A DNA stretch of 31,342 bases from Marine Group III euryarchaeote CG-Epi4 (GTDB lineage Archaea; Thermoplasmatota; Poseidoniia; MGIII; CG-Epi1): NCBI GenBank assembly GCA_001875365.1, contig MIYX01000002.1:1-31342 (forward strand). Direction: 5' to 3'. This document shows positions 16,363 to 24,911 of this stretch, piece after piece. The first letter of the stretch is position 1. Each line of letters starts with the position of its first letter. The notes under the pieces are model-generated. The model did no database searches. It was not told the DNA's origin and worked only from the letters and a program-made list of their open reading frames with translations. The translations under genes and the position numbers were made by a program.

Positions 16363-19300
16363 TTTTTTCTTCTGAAAACAATCAATGCTAAGATACCTAT
16401 AACGCTCAAGAACGAAGGTCCAGGAAGTAAAGAGTCCTCACCTTCAGATATAGTTTCTTCAGATATGGTATCTCCTTCGACTGTAACAGTTAGAGTAACC
16501 TGGTCTAATACCTCAAAAACATATCCTCCGCTCGAAGATTCAGTTGCAGCTAAAATATTCAAAGTATAGGTATATGCTCCAGGTAATACTTCTCTTGCAA
16601 TAACTGCTAGAGCACCCCAGTCGAGTTTCTCACCAGATTTTACTTTTAGAGGGTAAAGTTTAGTATCAGATGGAGAAATTGCAATTCTCCATTCTTTATT
16701 ATTTTCATCAAAATAAAGATCCGTATCTTTAGAACCATCTGGCATGATTAATTCAAGAGCAACATCTACATCTACAGTACCTTTATTTTCAATAATAAAT
16801 CCAGCAGATGTCGTTTGTATCTTTGAAGCTTCTATAGTTATTTCAAAATTAGCTGAATTTAGACATAAATTACTGTAGTCTGCAAAACAAAGATCAACGT
16901 CCTGTATCTCCTCAATAGGCGTTTGCACAATAACATTAGCAAAAGCCCTTCCTAATTGTTCACCATTGCTATGGAAAGCTTCTACTTCTACTCTATAGTT
17001 ATCATCGGGAGTATTTAGAGGAACATTTACGTTTCCATTAAATGTGTCGCACGTTATGTCTAATTCAAATGGTGTCTCAATATCTAATGTATACCAGTCT
17101 TTTGCGGTTCCATCAATTAATAGGTCTATTGTTAGTTCTGTATTTCCATCATTACATATTTGATATTCAAAAGTTATACTTTCTCCAGGAGCAACAGTCT
17201 GTTGAGCAGAACCTCCAATAATTCGGAGTGAACCATCTACATCTAATTCTTCTATCTTCACTCTGATTGTTTTATCATTTTGAGCAGATTCGTCTCCTCT
17301 AGAGGTAGCTACAATTTCAATATACACATTTCCATCGTCCTGTTCATCAGGGATAGTGATTAATCCATTGACTGTAGCTTCACCGTCAGCACTGATAGAA
17401 ATACCATTATCTTCGAATTCAATCCATGATTTCTCATCGCCTATAACATCAAGATCAAATGTATCTGAACCATCGCCATTGTTATAAATTGTAACGCTAA
17501 AATCTATACTCTGCCCTGCTATGGCTTCGGTATTTGTTGGACTTACTACGATTTCTACTTCATAATTTGTAGGATTATCAGTTACATCTATTGTTAAGTC
17601 TAATGTTTCAGTAATATCTCCTGCGTTTAGTGTAATAGTTAAATCATACAAGCCATAATCAGCATCATCAGGTATTGTAATTTGTAATTCAATATCCTTA
17701 CTTTCATTACTCTTCAGTTCCATTTGACTTGTCATAGATCCCCAGTCTTCTGCAGTACCTACCATATCGAGATAGAATGTATCAGTTCCTGAAGCTCCAT
17801 TTTTAATAACAATGTTAAATTCTAGTTTTGCTCCTGGTTCACCTTCTTTATCTTGATTAAAAGTAGATAACTCAGGCAAATGAATCATTTCGACTTCGAA
17901 ATCGACTTCCTTGCCGTCATTTCTATGATTCTCATCTTCTTTTGTAGTTTCTACAATAATTGTGAATTCATCAGGACTACCGCTGTTCCATTCCCATTCC
18001 AAGGTTTCTTCGTCTCCGGATTCAAGTGGGCCGTTAATCAATTGATTTTCATTCCAAATCTCAATACCTTCAGAGTCGAGAACTGTAGCTTTGACGTCAA
18101 TACCAGCTTGAGTGTCGGAGCCATAATTTCTAATTATACTTGAAAATGTAATAGTTGAATTCTCTTTTGCATCACCTTCTAATTTAAGAACTTTTACTCC
18201 CACATCATCAGCAGCTGCGGAAGCTCTTAACCAGTCAAGAGCTCTGCCTACCATATCTTCACGATCATTTGAAGTATTAACTTTAGCAAATGTAAAAGGA
18301 GATACAATCAGCCTGTAATCACCCTCATAATGTAAAGACATGTTGAATACCTGTGCAGCATCATCCCAATTATCCATTCCACTTTCCATATCATCAGATA
18401 AATGGCTTGTAGAGCCTCCATTAGATGTCAATTCTACATCATCAAAGTACCATCCTTCATAAGTATCGATAACACCATCAGAGCCAAATCTCCATTTTAA
18501 CTTTATTTCTTCACCTGAAAAGTTGGTCAAGTCAAAGATAGCCTGTACCCACCCACCAGATTGTCCGTAATATCCTGGTTCTCCATCCAGCCCACTAACA
18601 GATTGAGCAGGATATCCTCCATTAGGCTGTATTACTTCCCAGGTTTCACCACCATCAGTAGTAATCTGTACATTTCCTCCATCGTATGCATAACTTTCAC
18701 TTTCAGTATCGTAATAATGTTGGAATGATAGTTGAGCACTGTTTCCTAGAGAATACTCTTCTGAAGTATATACTGAATAATCCCATCCGTTACCATATTC
18801 TCCACTTCCTTTAGATTCATCACCTATCCACATAGAATGAGTTGGACTATTTGCTTTTCTATTTGGATCATTAACCGTATTTACAATGTGCCACCAATTA
18901 CTTCTATCAGTATAAAATGCTCCGACAGCTTCTTCTCTTGGTCTTATCCAATCGGCATAATCAGAATAATATATGCTAGTATCTCCCATGCTGTATTCAG
19001 CATCACCAAATATTTCATCGCCATCTACTCCGATAAGAGGGTCAGGAGTTCCGTCATTGTTTCGAATATAATCTATCATAAAATAATCATATTCAAATTC
19101 ACCTGCTTCTCTTGGACCATCACTTCCATTGAGAGCTGTTAAAAATTGTTGACCCATAATCCAAAGACTTCCGCCTTGATCTAAGTAATCACTGATACAT
19201 TCTTCCCAATTTGTGATATTTCTTTGATTGTGATCACCTTGAGTCCATATTACTACATCATAATCATCCATTAAATCTAAAGTAGGATAAGGCCCTAGCT

Positions 19301-22300
19301 CCCCATAGGATCCTAATTCACTATCATAAGGTACAGTGTAAACATCATAACCTCGACTTTCGCCCTCAGTGAAATATTGTTGTAGCGAAAGTTTCAATCG
19401 ATTATCTATTTTGTCAACGTCTTGATAATTATTATATCCGTTATTTTTACCAAAATTTGCATCAATTAATAGAACTTTATCTCCGCTTTCTTGTGAATAG
19501 TAGAATGGAGTTGCAGAGATATCACTGTTATCTTGAGTTTCAGGATCATCTCGACTTGTTACAGTTACAGTAAAAGCATGTTCATTACCAGTTGGTTCAA
19601 GAGTAGGTGCAATGACAATTACGCTGAAATTTTGGCTTGAACCGGAACTCAGGTAAATTGAACTTACGTGTGAAATGATTTTCCAATCATCGTTCTGTTC
19701 AGATTCTAACGAGATATCATAATATCCACTATTTTCTCCAGTATTTGTAGCAGTAAAATTAAAAGTGACAGATTCCCCGGATAAAACATCTTTAGCTTGG
19801 TCTTGTACTGCTAGAGCAACATTATAGCCGCTTTCAGCTATATCTATAATTTTTTCTTTTGGATTATTGCCAGCTCGTTCGTCACCGGACAATAGAGTTT
19901 CCACTCTTATTGTATATGTTCCTTCAGGGCCACCTTCCCAGTTCCATTCTAAAGTTGAGTTTGTTTTTGAGTCTAATGAATCTATGGTCTGAGTTTGATT
20001 ATAAACTTCAGTCCCATCATCTCTTGTAACAGTACCTCTAACATTAAATTCTTCTTGGTCATTAGTTCCAAAATTATAAATTTCAGAATTAAATGTTACA
20101 GCCCTTCCAGGTTTTGCTGTATCTGGAGAATCTAATTCTTTAGTTCCAACATCATTTGGTATTGGTGGAAGACTGTAAACTGCAAAATTATCAACATATA
20201 ATCCCTCAAGTTGAGTATATGTGTTTGATTCAAATCGAATTCTGAATGAAACATCGCCTTCATATTCACTGACATCACTTTCGACGTAAATCCATCCATT
20301 TTCATCAGCACCTTCATACTCACTTGAGTAATCTCCATCATCTCCAGGGATAGTTTCCAATGTTTTCCATTCTCCTGAATGATTTATTTCTAAACTAGCT
20401 GAATCTGAGGGTCCATCTATTGCAAACCATATCATTGAAGAAACATATTTTTCAGATCCTTCCCCTATATCAAACATTGGAGATTCCAAAGAATCATTCA
20501 ATGATGCACTATATCTCTCAGTTTCTGGATTGCCTAAATACCACGAATAATCACCTGAATATGATTTATTGCTATAATAATTCCATTCACTAATTACGAC
20601 GTCGGCTTCCCAGTCGCCATCTCCATCTTCAAAATCGTCTTCGTATGTAGTAGTAGCTCCATTTTTAATTGTAAAATCATCAATATACCAGCCTTCGTAG
20701 TTATTTACGGACGAGTCCGTACCAAATCTGAATTTGAAATAAACATTTTGACTAGAATATTCATTTAATGTAAACGTTTCAGTTATCCATTGTCCTCCTT
20801 CATCATTTGGCCCGCTGCCAGAGTAACCAGGTTCACCATCTAATCCAGTTACAGAATCTGCAGGGTATCCATTATCAGGGTTAATAACAGTCCAGTTTTC
20901 TCCATTTGTTGAAATCTGGACATTACCTCCATCCCAATCTGTTGAATCTCCACCACCTTCCGTGTCATACCACATACTAACTTGCATTGAAGGATTTGTT
21001 CCTAAGGCAATATCATCTGCAGTATACATGGAAAAATCCCAATTATTATCATATTCTCCAGTTCCCTTAGATTCATCACCTACCCACATAGCGTAAGAGC
21101 CACTATTAGCTTTACGATTTTCGTCTTCATCAGTATCAATTAAGTGCCACGGATTACTCAATGATTTGTAATGACTCCAGCCATCATTTCCGTCGTCCAT
21201 GTCGTCACTAAATTCAACATCAACACTTCTCATCATTGAATCAATTATATCATTTTCAGGTATTTCATCATCTTCATCTATGACTTTAGCCTCAAACCAA
21301 AATGTACCGTAATCATCAGTTTCCCACTCCCAAGTTAATGTTTCGTTACTGCCTGGAGCTAAATCATCAATATCTTCATTTCCTAGATTAGCAATTACAT
21401 TTCCCGCACCATCAAAGATTTTCCCACTAACTTCAGAATTCATAGTTACGTCCCCAAGATTGGTTACAATAACACTCATTTCTCTGTCTTCTTCTTTTTC
21501 AGCAATCATTGGAGTTACTCTAGCAGTACTTAATCCTAAATCGTATGTAACATAAGTATTTACATTTATTATTTTTTCATTATTTTCTTCCTTTTCATCG
21601 TCAGAAATTACTGCCTTACTTTTAATTTGGTATTCATAATCTTCATCGTTTGGAGTGTCCCATTCAAATTCAACATTAGTTCCACTTCCTGAGCTTAAAT
21701 CCTCAATGGTGTAAGATTCTGTGAATGTATATGAACTGTTCGAACAAGTAATCTCCAGAGTTACTTGGATATCCTCTTGATCCTCTGTACCTCGATTTCT
21801 CACGGTAACATCAATTATGTTCTCGGTATTAGGTTCTATAGTTTCTTCATTTTTAGGAGTATTAAATCTACTCAAACTTACATCATTTTCTAGTTGTTCG
21901 AGTAAATAGTCAACAACACTTTCCATAAATTCATCTCTATCATCACTGCTTGTTATTGAGCTAAAATCAACGGTCATAAACACCATTTTGAATTCGTCTT
22001 CAGTTCTTATAGATGAAATATTGTAATCGCCATTTGAGCTTAGAATTTTTTCAAAGCCAGTTCTTGGATTAATATCATCAGCATAATCTGAGCTTATTGC
22101 ATCAGCGTTATATTCGGCGCCATTTGTTATGGGATCATTTTCGACTCCATAAATTATGGATGGAGTTGCTCTATCATTATCTGCATAACTCACTCCAAGA
22201 TAATCATATTCAAAATCCCCTTCATTACGTTCACCATCAGTACTATCGAAATCATATAAAATATCCATACCTACAACCATCATTGCTCCTCCTCCTTCGA

Positions 22301-22976
22301 GGTAATCAGCTACAGTTTCCTTATCGTTATTTGTAAAAGTTACATCTGTATCTCCGCTTTGGTAATCAAGTCCACATGCCCAAATAACTACTTGGTATTC
22401 GGACAAAATATCTATATCTGGAGCATCAGAACTGCTGTTTACTCTGATAACATCATATGCTATCTGACTTGTTAAATTATCAAGTGAATCTATGAAATAA
22501 GTATCGGTTTCAGTTCTCGTGCCTCCGTTATTAGCACTGTTATCATCATCTAAAAATAAGATTGGAGGATAGGCTGCAGTAATACTTTCAGTAGCTTCGT
22601 TATTATCTTCATTGGATTCAGTAATTACTTCTTCTTCATCAACAATGACTTTTATTGTGTGTGTACCTCCTACAGCAGTCCATACAACTTCAGCATCGGC
22701 CGTATCACCTCCAGGAATGGTAATAGTATCTTTATCTATGAAAGTCCCATCTGAAAAAAAACTAACGTTAGTAGTGACGCTCAAAAAGCCACTTGTTCCA
22801 CCGTCATTTGCAATTACTGCAGTAACAGTTATTTCATCTCCACCAGTAGGAGAATCTTCACTAAAAGTAATTTCATCTATTGATAAATCAGGATCATTTT
22901 CATCGGCTATTGTGTTCATTGCCGATAGTGGCAACATTAGCATGGCTAGCAATAAGGCAGTTATTTTACGAGACAT
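16359..22976 (-). CDS. Giant secreted multidomain protein with C-terminal sorting-like signal
   Basis: 2205 residues, very acidic. Rough order: signal peptide (1-24), CARDB domain (28-130), alpha/beta domain resembling ThuA/glutamine-amidotransferase folds (136-362), two CARDB-like domains (to about 590), jelly-roll modules (593-772 and 775-940), CARDB (940-1050), NEW3-like domain (1050-1165), a second alpha/beta domain (1165-1585) with a further jelly-roll inserted at about 1355-1520, CARDB (1590-1697), three or four NEW3-like repeats (1700-2130), then LLPGPSF, a hydrophobic helix and RRKN. No catalytic triad was recognised. The tail resembles PGF-CTERM-type archaeosortase substrates and the gene converges on the sortase fusion operon, making it the closest candidate substrate. 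Adhesion or matrix building is inferred only from domain type. A TATA box lies 33 bp before ATG. Confidence 0.88.
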   Translation of the reverse strand: MSRKITALLLAMLMLPLSAMNTIADENDPDLSIDEITFSEDSPTGGDEITVTAVIANDGGTSGFLSVTTNVSFFSDGTFIDKDTITIPGGDTADAEVVWTAVGGTHTIKVIVDEEEVITESNEDNNEATESITAAYPPILFLDDDNSANNGGTRTETDTYFIDSLDNLTSQIAYDVIRVNSSSDAPDIDILSEYQVVIWACGLDYQSGDTDVTFTNNDKETVADYLEGGGAMMVVGMDILYDFDSTDGERNEGDFEYDYLGVSYADNDRATPSIIYGVENDPITNGAEYNADAISSDYADDINPRTGFEKILSSNGDYNISSIRTEDEFKMVFMTVDFSSITSSDDRDEFMESVVDYLLEQLENDVSLSRFNTPKNEETIEPNTENIIDVTVRNRGTEDQEDIQVTLEITCSNSSYTFTESYTIEDLSSGSGTNVEFEWDTPNDEDYEYQIKSKAVISDDEKEENNEKIINVNTYVTYDLGLSTARVTPMIAEKEEDREMSVIVTNLGDVTMNSEVSGKIFDGAGNVIANLGNEDIDDLAPGSNETLTWEWETDDYGTFWFEAKVIDEDDEIPENDIIDSMMRSVDVEFSDDMDDGNDGWSHYKSLSNPWHLIDTDEDENRKANSGSYAMWVGDESKGTGEYDNNWDFSMYTADDIALGTNPSMQVSMWYDTEGGGDSTDWDGGNVQISTNGENWTVINPDNGYPADSVTGLDGEPGYSGSGPNDEGGQWITETFTLNEYSSQNVYFKFRFGTDSSVNNYEGWYIDDFTIKNGATTTYEDDFEDGDGDWEADVVISEWNYYSNKSYSGDYSWYLGNPETERYSASLNDSLESPMFDIGEGSEKYVSSMIWFAIDGPSDSASLEINHSGEWKTLETIPGDDGDYSSEYEGADENGWIYVESDVSEYEGDVSFRIRFESNTYTQLEGLYVDNFAVYSLPPIPNDVGTKELDSPDTAKPGRAVTFNSEIYNFGTNDQEEFNVRGTVTRDDGTEVYNQTQTIDSLDSKTNSTLEWNWEGGPEGTYTIRVETLLSGDERAGNNPKEKIIDIAESGYNVALAVQDQAKDVLSGESVTFNFTATNTGENSGYYDISLESEQNDDWKIISHVSSIYLSSGSSQNFSVIVIAPTLEPTGNEHAFTVTVTSRDDPETQDNSDISATPFYYSQESGDKVLLIDANFGKNNGYNNYQDVDKIDNRLKLSLQQYFTEGESRGYDVYTVPYDSELGSYGELGPYPTLDLMDDYDVVIWTQGDHNQRNITNWEECISDYLDQGGSLWIMGQQFLTALNGSDGPREAGEFEYDYFMIDYIRNNDGTPDPLIGVDGDEIFGDAEYSMGDTSIYYSDYADWIRPREEAVGAFYTDRSNWWHIVNTVNDPNRKANSPTHSMWIGDESKGSGEYGNGWDYSVYTSEEYSLGNSAQLSFQHYYDTESESYAYDGGNVQITTDGGETWEVIQPNGGYPAQSVSGLDGEPGYYGQSGGWVQAIFDLTNFSGEEIKLKWRFGSDGVIDTYEGWYFDDVELTSNGGSTSHLSDDMESGMDNWDDAAQVFNMSLHYEGDYRLIVSPFTFAKVNTSNDREDMVGRALDWLRASAAADDVGVKVLKLEGDAKENSTITFSSIIRNYGSDTQAGIDVKATVLDSEGIEIWNENQLINGPLESGDEETLEWEWNSGSPDEFTIIVETTKEDENHRNDGKEVDFEVEMIHLPELSTFNQDKEGEPGAKLEFNIVIKNGASGTDTFYLDMVGTAEDWGSMTSQMELKSNESKDIELQITIPDDADYGLYDLTITLNAGDITETLDLTIDVTDNPTNYEVEIVVSPTNTEAIAGQSIDFSVTIYNNGDGSDTFDLDVIGDEKSWIEFEDNGISISADGEATVNGLITIPDEQDDGNVYIEIVATSRGDESAQNDKTIRVKIEELDVDGSLRIIGGSAQQTVAPGESITFEYQICNDGNTELTIDLLIDGTAKDWYTLDIETPFELDITCDTFNGNVNVPLNTPDDNYRVEVEAFHSNGEQLGRAFANVIVQTPIEEIQDVDLCFADYSNLCLNSANFEITIEASKIQTTSAGFIIENKGTVDVDVALELIMPDGSKDTDLYFDENNKEWRIAISPSDTKLYPLKVKSGEKLDWGALAVIAREVLPGAYTYTLNILAATESSSGGYVFEVLDQVTLTVTVEGDTISEETISEGEDSLLPGPSFLSVIGILALIVFRRKN

Positions 22977-23005
22977 TTTTCTCCGCGGTTGCCTAGGCAG
23001 TACAG

Positions 23006-23012
23006 ATATAAA
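23006..23012 (-). promoter_or_regulatory. TATA box for the giant secreted protein
   Basis: TTTATAT on the minus strand, centred about 33 bp before ATG 22976, predicts a 5' leader of only some seven bases. A palindrome lies immediately upstream. Confidence 0.55.
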
Positions 23013-23037
23013 GGTGTGTTACACCCTACGGGTGTAA
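23013..23037. promoter_or_regulatory. Palindromic GGTGT/ACACC site between folA and the giant gene
   Basis: A perfect inverted repeat, TTACACCC-TAC-GGGTGTAA (23019-23037), includes the folA stop codon; an overlapping second one, GGTGT-GTT-ACACC, spans 23013-23025. Together three alternating GGTGT half-sites stand directly upstream of the TATA box of the giant gene. It could be an operator or a 3' stem-loop of the folA transcript. Confidence 0.45.
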
Positions 23038-23483
23038 ATTTTATGCATTAATTTTGAGCCCTTTTCTAAGGGTTTTTCCCCATTATTTTCCCATTCATTT
23101 CCTATTCCAGGAAAATATATGCAACTATCTCCACTTACATTATCTGGGACTAAGGTCATATCAATACAATCAGCTAAATCCATAGCCTCTTTGTAAATGC
23201 CAGCACCTCCTATAAACCAAATATCACCTTCACAAGAATCTACAGCCTTATCTATGCTTGTGAAGCATTCTACGCCTTCAAGTGAACTTTTTGTTATTAC
23301 TATATTTCTTCTTTCTGGTAAGGGCTTTATTGGCAAAGATTCCCAAGTATTCCTGCCCATAATTACAGTTTTTCCAATAGTCAGTCTCTTAAATCTCTTT
23401 AAATCTTCAGAATAATACCAAGGAATCGCGTTATCTTTTCCAATAACTCCCTCAGGTGACGTTGCTACTAGTATTCCTCTCAT
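23019..23483 (-). CDS. folA: Dihydrofolate reductase
   Basis: Reduces dihydrofolate to tetrahydrofolate with NADPH, recycling the folate oxidised by thymidylate synthase. At 154 residues it has the family landmarks: GVIGKDNAIPW (substrate loop), the D of SEDLKRFK as the active-site acid, TVIMGRNTWESLP (NADPH-binding) and IWFIGGAGIY. It overlaps thyA by 4 nt (ATGA), so the pair is translationally coupled, with no separate promoter seen. Its last codons form half of a perfect palindrome. Confidence 0.96.
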   Translation of the reverse strand: MRGILVATSPEGVIGKDNAIPWYYSEDLKRFKRLTIGKTVIMGRNTWESLPIKPLPERRNIVITKSSLEGVECFTSIDKAVDSCEGDIWFIGGAGIYKEAMDLADCIDMTLVPDNVSGDSCIYFPGIGNEWENNGEKPLEKGSKLMHKIYTRRV

Positions 23484-24352
23484 ACGGCAACTTTGAAAGG
23501 TATAAATGGCTCAGGATTGTAATTTTTCAATTCAAATTTTGACATTATCGTTTCAGTATCTTTATCTAATAAGTTCATTACGTCATCTAAGGTTTTTATG
23601 CTTGTATCAATTTTAAGTTCAGGTAGATTTTTTATCTTCCTTTTTGTTTGTTCTATAAGTCCAGGGATATGGTCGTATTCTTGCATAGTTCCATCGGCTT
23701 TTTTAGTGTATATATGAGCATCAACTAAAGTGTGTCCGAAGGTACCAACTTTCATATCTGATAAATGAGCAAAAAGGTGTAACAAGAATGAATAGCCTGC
23801 AATATTGTAAGGAACGCCTAACGCCACGTCACAACTCCTTTGAGTTAAATGCACACATAGTCTGGGTTCTCCATCTTTATCATATTGAACATTAAAAATG
23901 AAGAGTAAATGGCATGGAGGTAAACCACTAGTTTGAGCATTTCCTGGCGCCCAGGCACTAATCACCATCCTTCTGCTGTTTGGATTTGCCTTTAAAGTAT
24001 TCAAAACATACTTTACTTGATCGTTATATTCCTCGTTTCCATGGACCGGATATTTTCTCCAAAAATTACCATAAGCACTGGGTACAAATCCTTCTTCATC
24101 TGCCCAGTGATCCCAAAATTTACAACCGTGCTTTTTTAATAGGCCGATATGCAAATCACCTGACAAAAACCATAGATTTTCTATTACAATATTCTTCCAA
24201 GAAATTTCTTTAGTGGTTAGTAGTGGAAATCCTTTGTTCAGGTCGATAGAATAATTAATATTAAAAGCTGAAATAGTGTCCACCCCCGTACGATTTTCCT
24301 TTCTAGTTCCCCGCTTGAGTACTTCGTTAACTAAGTCAAGATATTGTTTCAC
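23480..24352 (-). CDS. thyA: Thymidylate synthase ThyA
   Basis: Methylates dUMP to dTMP with methylene-tetrahydrofolate. At 290 residues it carries SRRMVISAWAPG (phosphate-binding Arg), nucleophile C147 in LPPCHLLF, and LTQRSCDVALGVPYNIAGY (conserved dUMP-binding block). It starts at GTG: the protein then begins MKQYLDLV like well-known ThyA proteins, and a TATA box is centred 25 bp upstream. It is the classical folate enzyme, not flavin-dependent ThyX, consistent with the folA partner. Confidence 0.97.
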   Translation of the reverse strand: MKQYLDLVNEVLKRGTRKENRTGVDTISAFNINYSIDLNKGFPLLTTKEISWKNIVIENLWFLSGDLHIGLLKKHGCKFWDHWADEEGFVPSAYGNFWRKYPVHGNEEYNDQVKYVLNTLKANPNSRRMVISAWAPGNAQTSGLPPCHLLFIFNVQYDKDGEPRLCVHLTQRSCDVALGVPYNIAGYSFLLHLFAHLSDMKVGTFGHTLVDAHIYTKKADGTMQEYDHIPGLIEQTKRKIKNLPELKIDTSIKTLDDVMNLLDKDTETIMSKFELKNYNPEPFIPFKVAV

Positions 24353-24372
24353 TGACTCCCATTAAAGTGGCC

Positions 24373-24380
24373 CAATAAAG
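24373..24380 (-). promoter_or_regulatory. TATA box for thyA-folA
   Basis: CTTTATTG on the minus strand, centred about 25 bp before the thyA GTG, implies a leaderless transcript and supports the GTG start. Confidence 0.55.
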
Positions 24381-24400
24381 GCTTATTTCTTTTAGAAAAT

Positions 24401-24410
24401 TATATATAAT
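24401..24410 (+). promoter_or_regulatory. Strong TATA box for the 42-residue ORF
   Basis: TATATATAAT is centred 24-25 bp before ATG 24430. It is the clearest TATA element in the window and points to a leaderless mRNA for the short ORF. Confidence 0.6.
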
Positions 24411-24429
24411 TTAGTGCAGTGTGTATTGA

Positions 24430-24558
24430 ATGCCATTTCGAATTATAGACCATGAGTCAAATGAAATTTTGCTAGAATCTCCACACGTTTCAGATTTAAT
24501 TGAATATATTGATAAACACTCGGATGAGTATCTCGTAAAAGAATTAACAATTTCTTAA
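24430..24558 (+). CDS. Small acidic protein, 42 residues, unknown function
   Basis: The ORF encodes a protein that starts MPFRIIDHESNEILLES and ends KELTIS. It has no signal peptide or membrane helix and is rich in Asp/Glu/Ile/Leu; a beta-hairpin followed by a helix (DLIEYIDKHSDEYLVKE) is plausible. Support for its being real: a strong TATA box 25 bp upstream, a T7 run 1 nt after the TAA stop, and an otherwise unexplained gap between thyA and the PCD gene. No family was recognised. Confidence 0.6.
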   Translation: MPFRIIDHESNEILLESPHVSDLIEYIDKHSDEYLVKELTIS

Positions 24559-24574
24559 GTTTTTTTACACTTAA
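24555..24574 (+). terminator. T7 tract within a short inverted repeat
   Basis: Seven T residues (24560-24566) follow the small ORF's stop codon, flanked by TTAAGT and ACTTAA, which can pair. This suits an oligo-U terminator for the small gene and lies before the convergent PCD gene. Confidence 0.5.
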
Positions 24575-24575
24575 A

Positions 24576-24621
24576 TAACTAATATTTCTACGCTTTTAAC
24601 TAACTAATATTTCTACGCTTT
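24576..24621. repeat. 21-bp direct repeat at the 3' end of the PCD gene
   Basis: TAACTAATATTTCTACGCTTT occurs at 24576-24596 and again at 24601-24621, a tandem duplication with a 25-bp period. The copy at 24601 encodes the last residues of the PCD protein; the other lies beyond its stop codon. Confidence 0.85.
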
Positions 24622-24889
24622 CAATAAGTCCGATATCGCTTTCTGTGACTCCACCTTCATCAGAAGTAGTTGAAGTGATTCTAACTGCGCCTTTATTGTA
24701 AATTAAAATTTCTGGATAATGACCAACTTCGCTAGCTAATTTAGCAACATGTTGAACAAATGTTGCGGCGGATTCAAAGCTATCGAAAGCAAATTCTTTG
24801 CGCAAACATCTGTAGACATCATCATATTCCCATCCGTCCATACCTTTTATGGAGTTAGCGACATCACTATCTTTCAATACTGCGCTCAT
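24596..24889 (-). CDS. Pterin-4a-carbinolamine dehydratase homologue with altered active site
   Basis: The family dehydrates 4a-hydroxytetrahydrobiopterin so that aromatic amino-acid hydroxylases can recycle their cofactor. The fold pattern is clear over 97 residues: GWEYDD, LRKEFAFDSFESAATFVQHVAKLA, then HYP (H57, Y58) and GGVTESD. Of the usual three active-site histidines only H57 remains; the second is Tyr and the third position appears to be Ser76. Activity may be reduced or changed. An aromatic amino-acid hydroxylase lies about 6 kb away, so a pterin role remains plausible. A TATA box 25 bp before ATG suggests a leaderless mRNA. Confidence 0.85.
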   Translation of the reverse strand: MSAVLKDSDVANSIKGMDGWEYDDVYRCLRKEFAFDSFESAATFVQHVAKLASEVGHYPEILIYNKGAVRITSTTSDEGGVTESDIGLIESVEILVS

Positions 24890-24911
24890 TATACATCAGA
24901 TAATAAGATGC

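Noticed and set aside
16359..22976. Open frames antisense to the giant gene (for example 17880-18143, 18837-19142, 22097-22336, 22612-23037)
   Set aside because: They mirror a long acidic, Asp/Ser/Thr-rich coding strand, give low-complexity proteins and have no promoter or family match.
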